DNA of 37,241 nt from Litorimonas sp964610115 (GCA_964610115.1 CAZSUW010000019.1:1-37241), one strand, 5' to 3'. Counted from the stretch's first letter, positions 8,280 through 17,062 are shown. The notes: a model not told the origin generated them from the sequence alone. A program made the numbers and translations.

Positions 8280-8981
8280 ATGAAAGGATGGCTTTCTTTA
8301 GCGTTAGTTTTCCTATTAGGCGCTGTCGTTATCTATGGGATCAACCGCTTCGTTCCCGCGCAGCATTTACCGTGGCATTCGCTCGACCCGGATCGTCCGA
8401 TTGGCTGGGCGACCAAGACACAGCTCTTTCGCGTTGCTGTCTCCCCGTCGGAAACCTGCATGAGTCTGGCGCGCGATATTCAGGGCTTTAAAACCCTGCC
8501 ATCAGACCCCCGCGAGGCCAGTGACCCCTGCGGCTGGGATGTGGCGCGGATCGTCTATAGCCGCGGTGAGACACAGCTTTTGCCGGGCGAAGCCAATATG
8601 CAATGTCCGCTTTCAGTGGCGACCTTCCTCTGGATGCGAGAACTCGAACAACTCGCCCAAAAACGCTATGATCAAGGCTTGGCCGCCATCCACCATATGG
8701 GCACATATTCCTGTCGGCGGCAGCGCGGAAACGGATCGGGCCAATGGTCCGAACATGCTTTTGCCAATGCGTGGGATATTGGGGCATTCGAATTAGAAGA
8801 CGGCACGATCATCCGAGTTCTGACAGATTGGAACGGCGATAATGGCGAGCATCGGCGTTTCCTGCGTGATGCGCGCGACACCGCCTGCCGCGTCTTTAAC
8901 GTTACGCTTTCACCGGACTTTAACGCTGCACACAAAGACCACTTCCATGTCGATATGGGCCCCTATTCTTCTTGTCGATAA
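8280..8981 (+). CDS. Extensin-like C-terminal domain protein (LAS-type peptidase fold)
   Basis: I take the ATG at 8280, giving 233 residues that begin with a membrane anchor (about 4-22); a longer in-frame start would overlap the protease gene. The domain is the bacterial 'extensin-like' family. It carries the metal-site pattern of LAS/MepA-type peptidases: SEHAFANAWDI (157-167, H159 and D166) and HKDHFHVD (218-225, H221 and H223). Six Cys (60, 84, 109, 145, 203, 232) suit disulfides in the periplasm. Known relatives are thought to cut peptidoglycan or related peptides, but this is not proven for the family. Confidence 0.83.
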   Translation: MKGWLSLALVFLLGAVVIYGINRFVPAQHLPWHSLDPDRPIGWATKTQLFRVAVSPSETCMSLARDIQGFKTLPSDPREASDPCGWDVARIVYSRGETQLLPGEANMQCPLSVATFLWMRELEQLAQKRYDQGLAAIHHMGTYSCRRQRGNGSGQWSEHAFANAWDIGAFELEDGTIIRVLTDWNGDNGEHRRFLRDARDTACRVFNVTLSPDFNAAHKDHFHVDMGPYSSCR

Positions 8982-8998
8982 GGCGTTAAGTGTAGCCT

Positions 8999-9523
8999 AT
9001 GCACATACTCGCTCTGATTATTGGAACGGCCCTTGGTGTTGTATTCTGGCTGACCCGCGCCAGCCGCGGAGCCAGCGAAGTCGCCGATGCCGCGCAGACG
9101 CTAGCCAATCTGCCGCGTCGTCGCCGACACGCCAAAGCCGTCAATCGCCGCGGATTGGACTTGGTCGAAAGCCCCATGGAAGCGGCAACGGTTCTAATGC
9201 TGGCTGTTTCGCGCATGAGTGAAGACCGCCGTTTATCCACCGATGAACGTGCCGAGATTGAGAGCCTCCTCATTCGTGAGATGACGCTGGAGCGCGACGA
9301 TGCGGACGGCCTGGTCCGGCAAATGGATATTGCCCAAACCGAGGTCACCTTGCCGGAAAGCACGCTCTTTCCCATGGTCGATATTTTGCGCGAGGCGATC
9401 GATAAATCTGATGCGCGCCGTCTGGCTGCCATGCTGGAAAGCGTCGCCGCTGTTCATGGCCAGACCCCTGAGCAAGCCGAGTTTATCCGGCGCTATTCCG
9501 AACGCATGGGACTATTAGGATAA
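8999..9523 (+). CDS. Membrane-anchored TerB-like protein
   Basis: The 174-residue protein has one N-terminal membrane helix (about 2-19) and an Arg-rich stretch (40-51). A helical acidic domain follows from about 58 and resembles TerB: AATVLMLAVSRMSEDRRLS, then repeated Asp/Glu-rich helices. TerB domains bind metal and occur in tellurite and chemical stress modules. It is the last of four closely spaced genes (17 bp after the extensin-like gene). Whether it affects tellurite resistance cannot be told. Confidence 0.7.
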   Translation: MHILALIIGTALGVVFWLTRASRGASEVADAAQTLANLPRRRRHAKAVNRRGLDLVESPMEAATVLMLAVSRMSEDRRLSTDERAEIESLLIREMTLERDDADGLVRQMDIAQTEVTLPESTLFPMVDILREAIDKSDARRLAAMLESVAAVHGQTPEQAEFIRRYSERMGLLG

Positions 9524-9617
9524 AATGAGGCGATTGGGATAAGCCTGCTTTTGAACTGACCCAAGATCGGGCCGGCCCTTAATCCCGTTTTAGGCAATCT
9601 GCGCTAAGCCTTTGCGT

Positions 9618-10718
9618 ATGAATGAGAATGTGCAACGGGAAACGATTGCGACTTCGGCGTTAAATGCCACCGATCGGGCGGCGTGGTTACGCCTGCGCAC
9701 CAATAACCCAGAGCTGGAATCCCCCTATCACCACCCGGATTATCATCGTCTTGTCGATATTCATCAGGGTGGTGGGCGCTTAACGCTGGCGCGGCGTGAC
9801 GGCGAATTGACTGCCGTCCTGCCGTGGCAGGGCGGACGCTTCGCCCGGCCCAGCGGCGCGCCGATGAGCGACTATCAAGCCGTGATCGGTGAGCCCCTGC
9901 CCGTTGACACACTCCTCACCGGGCAAGCCGTGGGCGCCTTTCATTATACTGCAATGCCGCATCCAGACGGCGAACAGACAGCCCGGATTGAAATTGACGA
10001 TCCTGAGGCATGGCGCGCGGCGCAAAGCAGCAGCTATCGCCGTCACCTGAAAAGCACGCGCCGACGTATCCGCAAGGCGGAAGAGGAAGTGGGGCCGCGC
10101 CGTGTCGTCACGCAAAGTCGCAATATTGATGAATACCAAGCCTTGATGAGTTGGAAGCGCGGAAAATTTGCCGAGACAGGCAAATATGACGTTCTGGCCA
10201 ATCCGGGCACGTCTGGCCTGTTGAGGGCCTTATGGGAAAGCGGACCTGAGGCAGAGCTGCGCTGTGATTTGCACAGCCTTTACTTTGGCGACCGCTTGGC
10301 GGCGTGCGATCTGGGTCTGACGGATGGCAAGGTCTTTCACAGCTGGATTGTCGGCTATGATCCGGACCTTCTGCCTTACGCGCCGGGAATACAGCTCCTC
10401 GAAGGCGTGATCGATGCTGTGCCGACGCTCGGCTATCGTGTTATTGATCTGGGACCGGGTCTGGACGGCTATAAGCGCCATTATGCCAGCCATGCGCGCA
10501 CGGTATCGGATGGGCTTGTGACCTTGTTCGGACCAGCCGGAGCGATGGCGGGCCTGTATGACTGGCTGGAAACGGGACTGCGCGGCGGCACGAATGATGC
10601 GCTTGGCAAAATTCGCCGTCGTTACAGCCAGATCGCAGCCTGCGAACCGCGCCTGAGCCGCCGAGGACAGGCCTTAGCCAAAGCTGTGACGCATCATTTC
10701 CGGCAATCCCCCGCCTGA
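9618..10718 (+). CDS. GNAT-type acyltransferase, CelD/BcsL-like
   Basis: The product (366 residues from the ATG at 9618; a TTG two codons upstream is possible) resembles the CelD/FemAB-like double-GNAT family seen in polysaccharide gene clusters. Visible hallmarks are the AWLRLRTNNPELESPYHHPDY segment near the N-terminus, SYRRHLKSTRRRIRKAEEE in the middle, and a C-terminal LEGVIDAVPTLGYRVIDLGPGLDGYKRHYA typical of the family. It probably acylates a cell-surface glycan or lipid precursor in the cytoplasm, but no polysaccharide genes lie nearby. It is 94 bp from the TerB-like gene, so operon membership is uncertain. Confidence 0.75.
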   Translation: MNENVQRETIATSALNATDRAAWLRLRTNNPELESPYHHPDYHRLVDIHQGGGRLTLARRDGELTAVLPWQGGRFARPSGAPMSDYQAVIGEPLPVDTLLTGQAVGAFHYTAMPHPDGEQTARIEIDDPEAWRAAQSSSYRRHLKSTRRRIRKAEEEVGPRRVVTQSRNIDEYQALMSWKRGKFAETGKYDVLANPGTSGLLRALWESGPEAELRCDLHSLYFGDRLAACDLGLTDGKVFHSWIVGYDPDLLPYAPGIQLLEGVIDAVPTLGYRVIDLGPGLDGYKRHYASHARTVSDGLVTLFGPAGAMAGLYDWLETGLRGGTNDALGKIRRRYSQIAACEPRLSRRGQALAKAVTHHFRQSPA

Positions 10719-10826
10719 TAATCGCCCTGCTGAGCGCCATTTGGCTATCTTAGCCGCCACAGATTCCCGCGATTCCGTCCCGACACTTCAACGTCACCCA
10801 AGTCTCTTAGGGCGGAAAACCCTCTC

Positions 10827-10932
10827 TGACAGCGCTGTCAATGCAGGAATTTCGTCATGCGCGTGACAGAAACGCGATGAAGGCCACAAATTTTGCACAA
10901 GCGCGTGACAGCGAAAAAAGCCGCGCTATAGT
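10827..10932 (+). promoter_or_regulatory. TonB-receptor promoter with TGACAG repeats
   Basis: A perfect 14-bp palindrome TGACAGCGCTGTCA lies at 10827-10840. GCGCGTGACAG occurs at 10859-10869 and again at 10901-10911, 42 bp apart (four helical turns). GTGACA of the second copy (10905-10910) and TATAGT (10927-10932), 16 bp apart, form a plausible sigma-70 promoter. The repeats are candidate operator half-sites; the regulator is not in the window. Confidence 0.5.
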
Positions 10933-11028
10933 CGTTAACAGAGGGTGAAAACACCCCAATTCGCTAGGCGTCACTGGAAAACCGGGACGTCAATCGCAAT
11001 GTGCGCCGCGTCGCACGGGGAGAATTAT

Positions 11029-13599
11029 ATGACTTATCAACGCCGTTTTGCGGCTGCTCTTTTGGCGTCGACGATGCTCGGCGCGCCAACCGCGTTTGCG
11101 CAGGATTCTGGTGAGACAGAAATCGAAGACGTCATCATCGTCAACGCGACACGCCGGGCCTCTGACGTGCAGGACGTGCCGATTGCAGTGACCGTCGTCA
11201 CGCCGGCCGCGCTGGAACGCCAAGGTGTCGTCAACATCAAAGACCTCGCTAGTGTCGCCTCTGGCTTTAATATCCAATCATCGCAGACAGAAACGCAAGG
11301 TACGTCTATCCGCATTCGCGGCGTGGGGACGACCGGCAATAATATCGGGCTTGAATCTGCGGTCGGTGTTTTCATTGACGGGGTCTACCAATCCCGCCCC
11401 GGGGTTGCGTTGGGCGAGCTGATCGACATTGAAGCCATTGAAATGCTGCGGGGTCCGCAAGGCACGCTGTTTGGCCGCAATGTTACGGCGGGTGCGCTGA
11501 ACATCCGCACGGCCGCGCCAAACTTTGACGGCTTTGAAGGCATGGCCAGCTTTACCTATGGCAATTATGATCTGTTCAACCTGCAAGGCATGATCAATAC
11601 GCCTGTCTCTGACACGCTGGCTGTGCGCTTGACCGGCTCTTACCGACAGCGGGACGGCTTCTTGACCTCCTCCGTTGATCCGGATGCGGAAAGCAGCAAT
11701 CGAGACCGCTTCATCCTACGCGGACAAGCGCTTTGGGAACCGACAGACGTGACCAGCCTGCGCCTGATCGCGGATTATCAGGAAGTAGACGAAAATTGCT
11801 GCGCGGCGGTGACGCTCACAGCCAGCCCGCTGCTTTCGGCGGCGACGCGTAATGCCATCTTCCCCGCGCTCGGCTTTGAGGACAGCTTGGAAGAGCAAGT
11901 CTTCAACGACCAAGAATTTGGCAATATCGTTGAAAACTGGAACCTTTCAGCTGAACTGAACCACGACTTCGGGAACGTCACAGCGACGGCAATCGTCGCC
12001 TATTCCGATTTCCTTGGCTCTTCGATCCAGCAGGAATTTAACGGCGGACGGCAATATTCCGTTGCGGGTGATACCATCCCCGAAGCCAACCGCACATCTT
12101 TCGATGACATCCAAACGCTGACCGCAGAACTGCGTTTCCAAGGTGAAGCCATGGACGGGCGTCTGGATTGGCTGGTCGGGGGCTTCTTCGCCGATGAACA
12201 AATCGTCGAAGAATTCACGCTCGGCCTTGGCCCGGATTATACGCGCCTCGTCTCTGAAGCGAATACGGGTGACCCGACGCTGCTCGCGACTTTTGCGGGC
12301 ATTGGCGGCTACTTGCTGCAGGGCGGTGATTCAAACCCGAATGCGGTCTTTGCGCCCAATAGCGGCGCGGGTCAGTTTGGCCAGAACCGCTTTGAACAAG
12401 ATGCGCAGAGCTTTAGCGTTTTCACCCATAACATCTTCGCTCTGACGGACGAAATCGATCTGACACTCGGCGCGCGCTATATCGATGACAGTAAGGATGG
12501 CAGCTTTGATCAGGTCGCCACGGGCGGCGATCTCTGCCTGTCCTCGGCTTCGCTGCTTGGCGGTCTTGTCGCTGACCCAGCCGGCACAGTGGCTCTCATT
12601 GATGGCCTCGGCGCGGGGGCCGTGGGCCTCGCGACGAGCCCCTTGAATGGCACGCTCGCCTTCCTGAACTGTTTCCCGTTCTCTGCGCCCGCTATTGGTG
12701 CAACCGCGCCCGCGTCTTTCGGGGCGTTCGGTTTCTTCCCCGAAGAGTATTCAGACAACTTCTCGGATGAAGAGCTGATCTATACAGCGCGGATTGGCTG
12801 GGAACCCGATCCCGACTTGCTGTTCTTCGCCAGCTTGACCCATGGCTATAAGGCCGGTGGCTTCAACCTCGACGCCTCTGCGGGCGCGGGCGGAGCGGAC
12901 CCTCGCTTCGCATCAGAGGAAATCGACGCCTATGAAGCGGGCATGAAATATACCTTTGCGGATGGTCGCATGCGGTTCAACGTGACCGCGTTCTGGCAAG
13001 ACATGAACGACTTCCAGGTCCTGGAATTTACCGGAACACGCTTCCAGACATTCAATGTTCAGGACGTCAGCTCCAAGGGTGTAGAGGTGGAACTAAATGG
13101 CCGCCTCACGGATTATCTCTTCCTGAATTCAGGAGTGACTTATGCCAATGCCGGCTACGGCTCGAATTGTGATGATAACGGGACCATCGTCGAAGCCTTA
13201 GGTCTTTGCGATAACAGCCTGACCAATGCGCCGGACTTTAGCGGCGTGTTTGGCCTGACTTATGATGGTCCGCTGGGCGATAGTGGCTGGGACGCGCTGG
13301 CCAATGTGAACCTGTCGCATCAGTCCAGCCGCCGAACTTCGACCCGCCCGCAGGTTGTCTCGAACGGTGTCATCACGGGCGCGACACCGCTCGACATTCA
13401 GGACGCCTCGACCAAGGTGAATGCCCGGATTGGCTTCACCATGCCGAATGAAAAAGTCACGGTGGAGTTTTGGGGTCTGAACCTGACGGACGAAATCACC
13501 CGCGGCATCACATTTAACACGCCACTTCAAGGCGCCTCCCGGTCCGCCTTTATCGAGGCTCCGCGGCAATATGGTGTGACGCTACGGACGCGCTTCTAG
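11029..13599 (+). CDS. TonB-dependent outer-membrane receptor
   Basis: I place the start at the ATG at 11029: GGGGAG lies just before it and the protein begins with a clean signal peptide (MTYQRRFAAALLAS through AFA-Q, about 25 residues). An in-frame GTG at 10945 would bury the signal. The mature protein (856 residues in all) has a TonB-box-like EDVIIVNATRR and a plug domain (about 45-160) with IRIRGVG, VGVFIDGVYQ and MLRGPQGTLFGRN. A 22-strand barrel follows, ending in Phe (TLRTRF). There is no N-terminal signalling domain. Such receptors import siderophores, vitamins, sugars or aromatics. The following ALDH and GMC genes suggest an organic, possibly aromatic or alcohol, substrate. An Ala/Gly-rich loop with Cys residues lies in the middle of the barrel. 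Confidence 0.93.
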   Translation: MTYQRRFAAALLASTMLGAPTAFAQDSGETEIEDVIIVNATRRASDVQDVPIAVTVVTPAALERQGVVNIKDLASVASGFNIQSSQTETQGTSIRIRGVGTTGNNIGLESAVGVFIDGVYQSRPGVALGELIDIEAIEMLRGPQGTLFGRNVTAGALNIRTAAPNFDGFEGMASFTYGNYDLFNLQGMINTPVSDTLAVRLTGSYRQRDGFLTSSVDPDAESSNRDRFILRGQALWEPTDVTSLRLIADYQEVDENCCAAVTLTASPLLSAATRNAIFPALGFEDSLEEQVFNDQEFGNIVENWNLSAELNHDFGNVTATAIVAYSDFLGSSIQQEFNGGRQYSVAGDTIPEANRTSFDDIQTLTAELRFQGEAMDGRLDWLVGGFFADEQIVEEFTLGLGPDYTRLVSEANTGDPTLLATFAGIGGYLLQGGDSNPNAVFAPNSGAGQFGQNRFEQDAQSFSVFTHNIFALTDEIDLTLGARYIDDSKDGSFDQVATGGDLCLSSASLLGGLVADPAGTVALIDGLGAGAVGLATSPLNGTLAFLNCFPFSAPAIGATAPASFGAFGFFPEEYSDNFSDEELIYTARIGWEPDPDLLFFASLTHGYKAGGFNLDASAGAGGADPRFASEEIDAYEAGMKYTFADGRMRFNVTAFWQDMNDFQVLEFTGTRFQTFNVQDVSSKGVEVELNGRLTDYLFLNSGVTYANAGYGSNCDDNGTIVEALGLCDNSLTNAPDFSGVFGLTYDGPLGDSGWDALANVNLSHQSSRRTSTRPQVVSNGVITGATPLDIQDASTKVNARIGFTMPNEKVTVEFWGLNLTDEITRGITFNTPLQGASRSAFIEAPRQYGVTLRTRF

Positions 13600-13643
13600 C
13601 GATAGTCGTCTCACATATGCCCATTCATCACATATGAATGACA

Positions 13644-13675
13644 GGGTCGCATCGCATCGCGTTGCGGCCCCTTTT
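13644..13675 (+). terminator. Intrinsic terminator after the TonB receptor
   Basis: GGGTCGCA (13644-13651) pairs with TGCGGCCC (13663-13670) in an 8-bp stem with one G-U pair, followed by CTTTTCATTTT. The same sequence appears again right of the N gap, at 13799. Confidence 0.65.
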
Positions 13676-13816
13676 CATTTTCGCTATTATCAAAACACNN
13701 NNNNNNNNNNNNNNNNNNNNNNNNNNNNNNNNNNNNNNNNNNNNNNNNNNNNNNNNNNNNNNNNNNNNNNNNNNNNNNNNNNNNNNNNNNNNNNNNNNGG
13801 GTCGCATCGCATCGCG

Positions 13817-13845
13817 TTGCGGCCCCTTTTCATTTTCGCTATTAT
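13817..13845 (+). promoter_or_regulatory. Candidate sigma-70 promoter for the ALDH gene
   Basis: TTGCGG (13817-13822), a 17-bp spacer and TATTAT (13840-13845) give a good promoter about 40 bp before the ALDH ATG. The -35 lies in the 3' arm of the receptor terminator hairpin. The left copy of the 55-bp repeat contains it too. Confidence 0.5.
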
Positions 13846-13884
13846 CAAAACACAAAATAAGACAAAACTGTCGGGGAAACGGCC

Positions 13885-15372
13885 ATGGTTCGTATCAATC
13901 CAGAAAAGACAAAAGCCCAAGGCGAGCTGAGCGCGGGCGATCTGCAGACGGCCTTGGACGTACAGCGCGCCGCTTTCAAAGCTGAGCCCTATCCAAGTTG
14001 GGCAACGCGCCAAGACCGTCTCCTGCGACTACAAAAAGCGATCCGTGCGAATGAAGACGCGATCAAGCAAACGATCAGCGAAGACTTCGGCAATCGGTCC
14101 GTGCTGGAAACCGATTTCGCGGACATTGTCTCCTGCTATACCGAGATCAAAGACTATCTCGATAATGGCGAGAAATGGATGCGTCGGCGGAAGGTCTCGA
14201 TTGAGCTGGCGCAAAAGCCCGGCCGCGGCGAGATTATTCCTCAACCCTTAGGCATTGTTGGCGTTATTGTGCCGTGGAATTACCCGCTCTTCCTCGCCGT
14301 CTCGCCCATGATTGGCGCGATCGCCGCGGGCAATCGTGTCATGGTCAAGATGAGCGAATATACGCCGCGCTTCTCGGCCCTCTTCCGCAATATGATGGCG
14401 GAAACATTCAGTGCGGAGGACGTCTTTGTCGCGACAGGCGGCGTCAATGTTGCGCAGGCATTTTCGAGCCTGCCTTTTGATCACTTGCTCTTCACCGGCT
14501 CCACCTCTGTCGCCAAGCACATCATGCGCGCAGCGAGCGAGAACCTCGTGCCTGTCACGCTGGAACTGGGCGGCAAGTCGCCCGTCATGGTCGCGGATGA
14601 TGCGAATATAGACGACATCGTCCCCCGCATTGCACTGGGCAAAATGATGAATGCGGGACAGACCTGCATCGCGCCGGATTACGTCATGATGCCCAAGGCC
14701 AAGATCAATGCCTTTTCTGAAGCCATGATCCGACAGGCCGAGACCATGTACCCGACTTTTGCGGGCAATGACGACTATACGTCTGTGATCGCGGACGCCC
14801 ATTATGCGCGTCTGCAAGACTTGCTGGATGATGCCGAAGCTAAAGGCGCCACCATCCGGGTGGCCGGCGATGATGACAAACAGCAGCTCGCCAAAGAGCG
14901 CCGTATTCCCCTGACCGTCGTCAGCGATGTGAATGACGATATGCGCATTATGCAAGAAGAAATCTTTGGCCCGCTCCTGCCCGTCAAAGCCGCAGAAAGC
15001 CTGGATGAGCAGATCGGCTACGTCCAAGATAATCCGCGCCCGCTCGCGCTCTACCTCTTTACGAAGGACAAAGGCGCGCAGGACCGCGTCCTGACAGAAA
15101 CGCATGCGGGCGGCGTCACGACCAATGATACGATGTGGCACATTGCACAAAAAGAGCTACCCTTTGGCGGCGTCGGGCCGTCCGGCATGGGCGCCTATCA
15201 AGGCGAAAAAGGCTTTGAAACGTTCAGCCATATGAAAAGCGTCTTCCACCCCAAAACTGACGGCATGCTCGCCGGTCTGAAAGCCAAAATGATGGCGGGA
15301 TTAATGGCCCCATACGGCGAGAAGTCCGACAAATTAGTCACCATGGCCAAGAAGCAGGCGGGCATTAAGTAA
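13885..15372 (+). CDS. Coniferyl-aldehyde-type NAD(P) aldehyde dehydrogenase
   Basis: The 495-residue protein is a complete ALDH. It has PWNYP (130-134) for cofactor binding, FTGST (203-207), catalytic base E227 in LELGGKSP and nucleophile C261 in NAGQTCIAPDYV. EEIFGP and the C-terminal PFGGVGPSGMGAYQGEKGFETFSH complete the family pattern. The PDYV after the Cys and the Gly-Met-Gly-Ala-Tyr C-terminal motif fit the coniferyl-aldehyde/long-chain (class 3-like) group. It likely oxidises an aromatic or fatty aldehyde to the acid. GGGGAAACGG precedes the ATG. The GMC oxidoreductase starts 1 nt after its stop, so alcohol-to-aldehyde-to-acid oxidation is a reasonable inference. Confidence 0.9.
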   Translation: MVRINPEKTKAQGELSAGDLQTALDVQRAAFKAEPYPSWATRQDRLLRLQKAIRANEDAIKQTISEDFGNRSVLETDFADIVSCYTEIKDYLDNGEKWMRRRKVSIELAQKPGRGEIIPQPLGIVGVIVPWNYPLFLAVSPMIGAIAAGNRVMVKMSEYTPRFSALFRNMMAETFSAEDVFVATGGVNVAQAFSSLPFDHLLFTGSTSVAKHIMRAASENLVPVTLELGGKSPVMVADDANIDDIVPRIALGKMMNAGQTCIAPDYVMMPKAKINAFSEAMIRQAETMYPTFAGNDDYTSVIADAHYARLQDLLDDAEAKGATIRVAGDDDKQQLAKERRIPLTVVSDVNDDMRIMQEEIFGPLLPVKAAESLDEQIGYVQDNPRPLALYLFTKDKGAQDRVLTETHAGGVTTNDTMWHIAQKELPFGGVGPSGMGAYQGEKGFETFSHMKSVFHPKTDGMLAGLKAKMMAGLMAPYGEKSDKLVTMAKKQAGIK

Positions 15373-15373
15373 G

Positions 15374-17014
15374 GTGAGCCAGCCGGAGACTTACGACTAT
15401 ATCATTGTCGGCGCAGGTAGCGCTGGCGCCACTGTCGCCTCACGACTCTCCGAAGACCCGGAGGTCTCTGTCCTGCTGCTGGAAGCTGGACCCGATCATA
15501 ATCACTGGTCGGTTTGGGCGCCCATGGGCACGCTCTGGAACCTGCTATCCAAGACGCGAAACTGGGCGTTTAAAACCGTCCCACAACCCGGATTGAACGG
15601 TCGGCAGGGCTATCAACCGCGCGGCAAATGCCTCGGCGGCAGTTCCAGTGCCAATGCCATGATCTATATTCGCGGCAATGCCTATGACTATGACCGCTGG
15701 GCCGAGCTGGGCGCGGACGGCTGGGATTATAACTCCGTCCTGCCTTTTTTCAAAAAGAGCGAGCACAGAGAAGCCGGCGCGAATGATTATCACGGCGAAG
15801 GCGGACCGCTCAACGTTGCGCCCGTTCGCAGCCCGTCCCAAATCAACGACATCTTCTTGGAAGCGGGCGATCAGCTGCAACTCCCCCGCACGGATGACTT
15901 TAACGGCGAGACCCAAGACGGTTTGGGGATGTATGAAGTCACGCAGAAAAACGGCGAGCGCTGGAACACGGCCCGCGCCTTTTTAGACCCGCATCTGGAC
16001 CGCCCCAACCTAACGATCATCACCGAGGCGATGACAGAAAAAGTCATCATTGAGGACGATCGCGCGACCGGCGTGCGCTACCGCAAAGGCAAAGGCGCAA
16101 GCACCACGGTCACAGCGCGCCGCGAAGTCATCCTCTCTGGCGGGGCCTTTGGCTCCCCTCACCTCCTCTTGCTCTCAGGCGTCGGCGCGAAAGATAAACT
16201 CGCCCCGCACGGGATTGAGCAGACAGTCAACCTGCCCGGTGTGGGTGAAAATCTGCAAGACCATATCGACATCGTCTACGGCTATAAATCGAGCCTGAAA
16301 GACTTGATGCATGTTAGCCTCGGCGGGGGGCTTCGTCTATTCAAAGCTATCCGCGAATACCGCAAATCCCGCACGGGCATGGTCACGACCAATTTTGCCG
16401 AAAGCGGCGGCTTTCTTTACACGGACACATCAGAACCCGCCCCGGATGTGCAGCTGCATATGGTGCGCGCCATCGTCGATGATCACGGGCGGAAAATGGG
16501 TCTTGGCGGCGGCTTTAGCGCCCATGTCTGTGTGCTGCGGCCCCATTCGCGTGGTACGGTCAGCTTGAACAGCGCGGATCCGAAGGAGGCCCCGGCCATT
16601 GATCCGCGGTTTCTCTCTGATGAGCGGGATTTGCAAACACTCTTGCGGGGCGGACGCTTGCTGCAGCGTATTCTGCGCGCGCCCGCTTTTGCGTCTGTGC
16701 GCGGCAAACCCCTATATGCCACCGAAGAAGACGATGAAGCGACCCTGATTGAGGATATTCGCAACCGCGCCGACACCGTCTATCACCCGGTCGGCACCTG
16801 CAAGATCGGCGCAGACAATGACCCCATGGCCGTCGTCGATCCGCGCCTGCGCGTACGCGGGGTGAAGGCCTTACGCGTTATCGACGCCTCTGTCATGCCT
16901 ACGGTCGTTTCCGGCAACACAAATGCCCCGTCCATTATGATTGGCGAAAAGGGCGCGGATATGATCAAACAGGATTGGGCAGACGTTTCTGCGACCCTGC
17001 AGGCCGCGGAATAA
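15374..17014 (+). CDS. GMC-family FAD-dependent alcohol/choline dehydrogenase
   Basis: The 546-residue flavoprotein starts at a GTG directly after the ALDH stop. The FAD-binding motif GAGSAG is at residues 13-18, with LLLEAGP closing the Rossmann unit. Other GMC signatures are GGSSSANAMIYIRG (PROSITE signature 1 region) and GAFGSPHLLLLSGVG (signature 2). The apparent active-site pair is H471 (YHPVGTCKIG) and N515 (SGNTNAPSIM). It has no signal peptide. Relatives include choline dehydrogenase BetA, AlkJ and polyethylene-glycol dehydrogenase, which oxidise primary alcohols to aldehydes; the substrate here is unknown. It pairs with the upstream ALDH. Confidence 0.92.
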   Translation: MSQPETYDYIIVGAGSAGATVASRLSEDPEVSVLLLEAGPDHNHWSVWAPMGTLWNLLSKTRNWAFKTVPQPGLNGRQGYQPRGKCLGGSSSANAMIYIRGNAYDYDRWAELGADGWDYNSVLPFFKKSEHREAGANDYHGEGGPLNVAPVRSPSQINDIFLEAGDQLQLPRTDDFNGETQDGLGMYEVTQKNGERWNTARAFLDPHLDRPNLTIITEAMTEKVIIEDDRATGVRYRKGKGASTTVTARREVILSGGAFGSPHLLLLSGVGAKDKLAPHGIEQTVNLPGVGENLQDHIDIVYGYKSSLKDLMHVSLGGGLRLFKAIREYRKSRTGMVTTNFAESGGFLYTDTSEPAPDVQLHMVRAIVDDHGRKMGLGGGFSAHVCVLRPHSRGTVSLNSADPKEAPAIDPRFLSDERDLQTLLRGGRLLQRILRAPAFASVRGKPLYATEEDDEATLIEDIRNRADTVYHPVGTCKIGADNDPMAVVDPRLRVRGVKALRVIDASVMPTVVSGNTNAPSIMIGEKGADMIKQDWADVSATLQAAE

Positions 17015-17062
17015 GAAGCGCCCAAGGTTTAGATCTTTATCGGAGCTCTGGAGGGGGCCGCT

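Larger units (their letters stand above)
13644..13853. repeat. Scaffold gap of 100 N flanked by identical 55-bp ends
   Basis: Positions 13644-13698 and 13799-13853 are identical over 55 bases and directly flank the 100 N (13699-13798). A run of exactly 100 N is the usual placeholder for an unknown gap. Identical contig ends suggest the contigs simply overlap, so the true sequence may hold one copy with nothing missing; a genuine repeat cannot be excluded. Confidence 0.9.

Noticed and set aside
9571..9600. GGGCCGGCCC palindrome before the CelD-like gene as a terminator
   Set aside because: No adequate loop or T-run; it is a self-complementary GC block only.
10859..10911. CTGTCACGCGC repeats upstream of the TonB receptor as a Pho box (minus strand)
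   Set aside because: Pho boxes need tandem repeats at 11 bp; these copies are 42 bp apart, and the strand does not suit the promoter.
10945..11028. N-terminal extension of the TonB receptor from GTG 10945
   Set aside because: It would place 28 residues before a standard signal peptide, and GGGGAG directly precedes the ATG at 11029.
13628..14013. ORFs crossing the N gap
   Set aside because: They are produced by translating N as open sequence; none is a gene.
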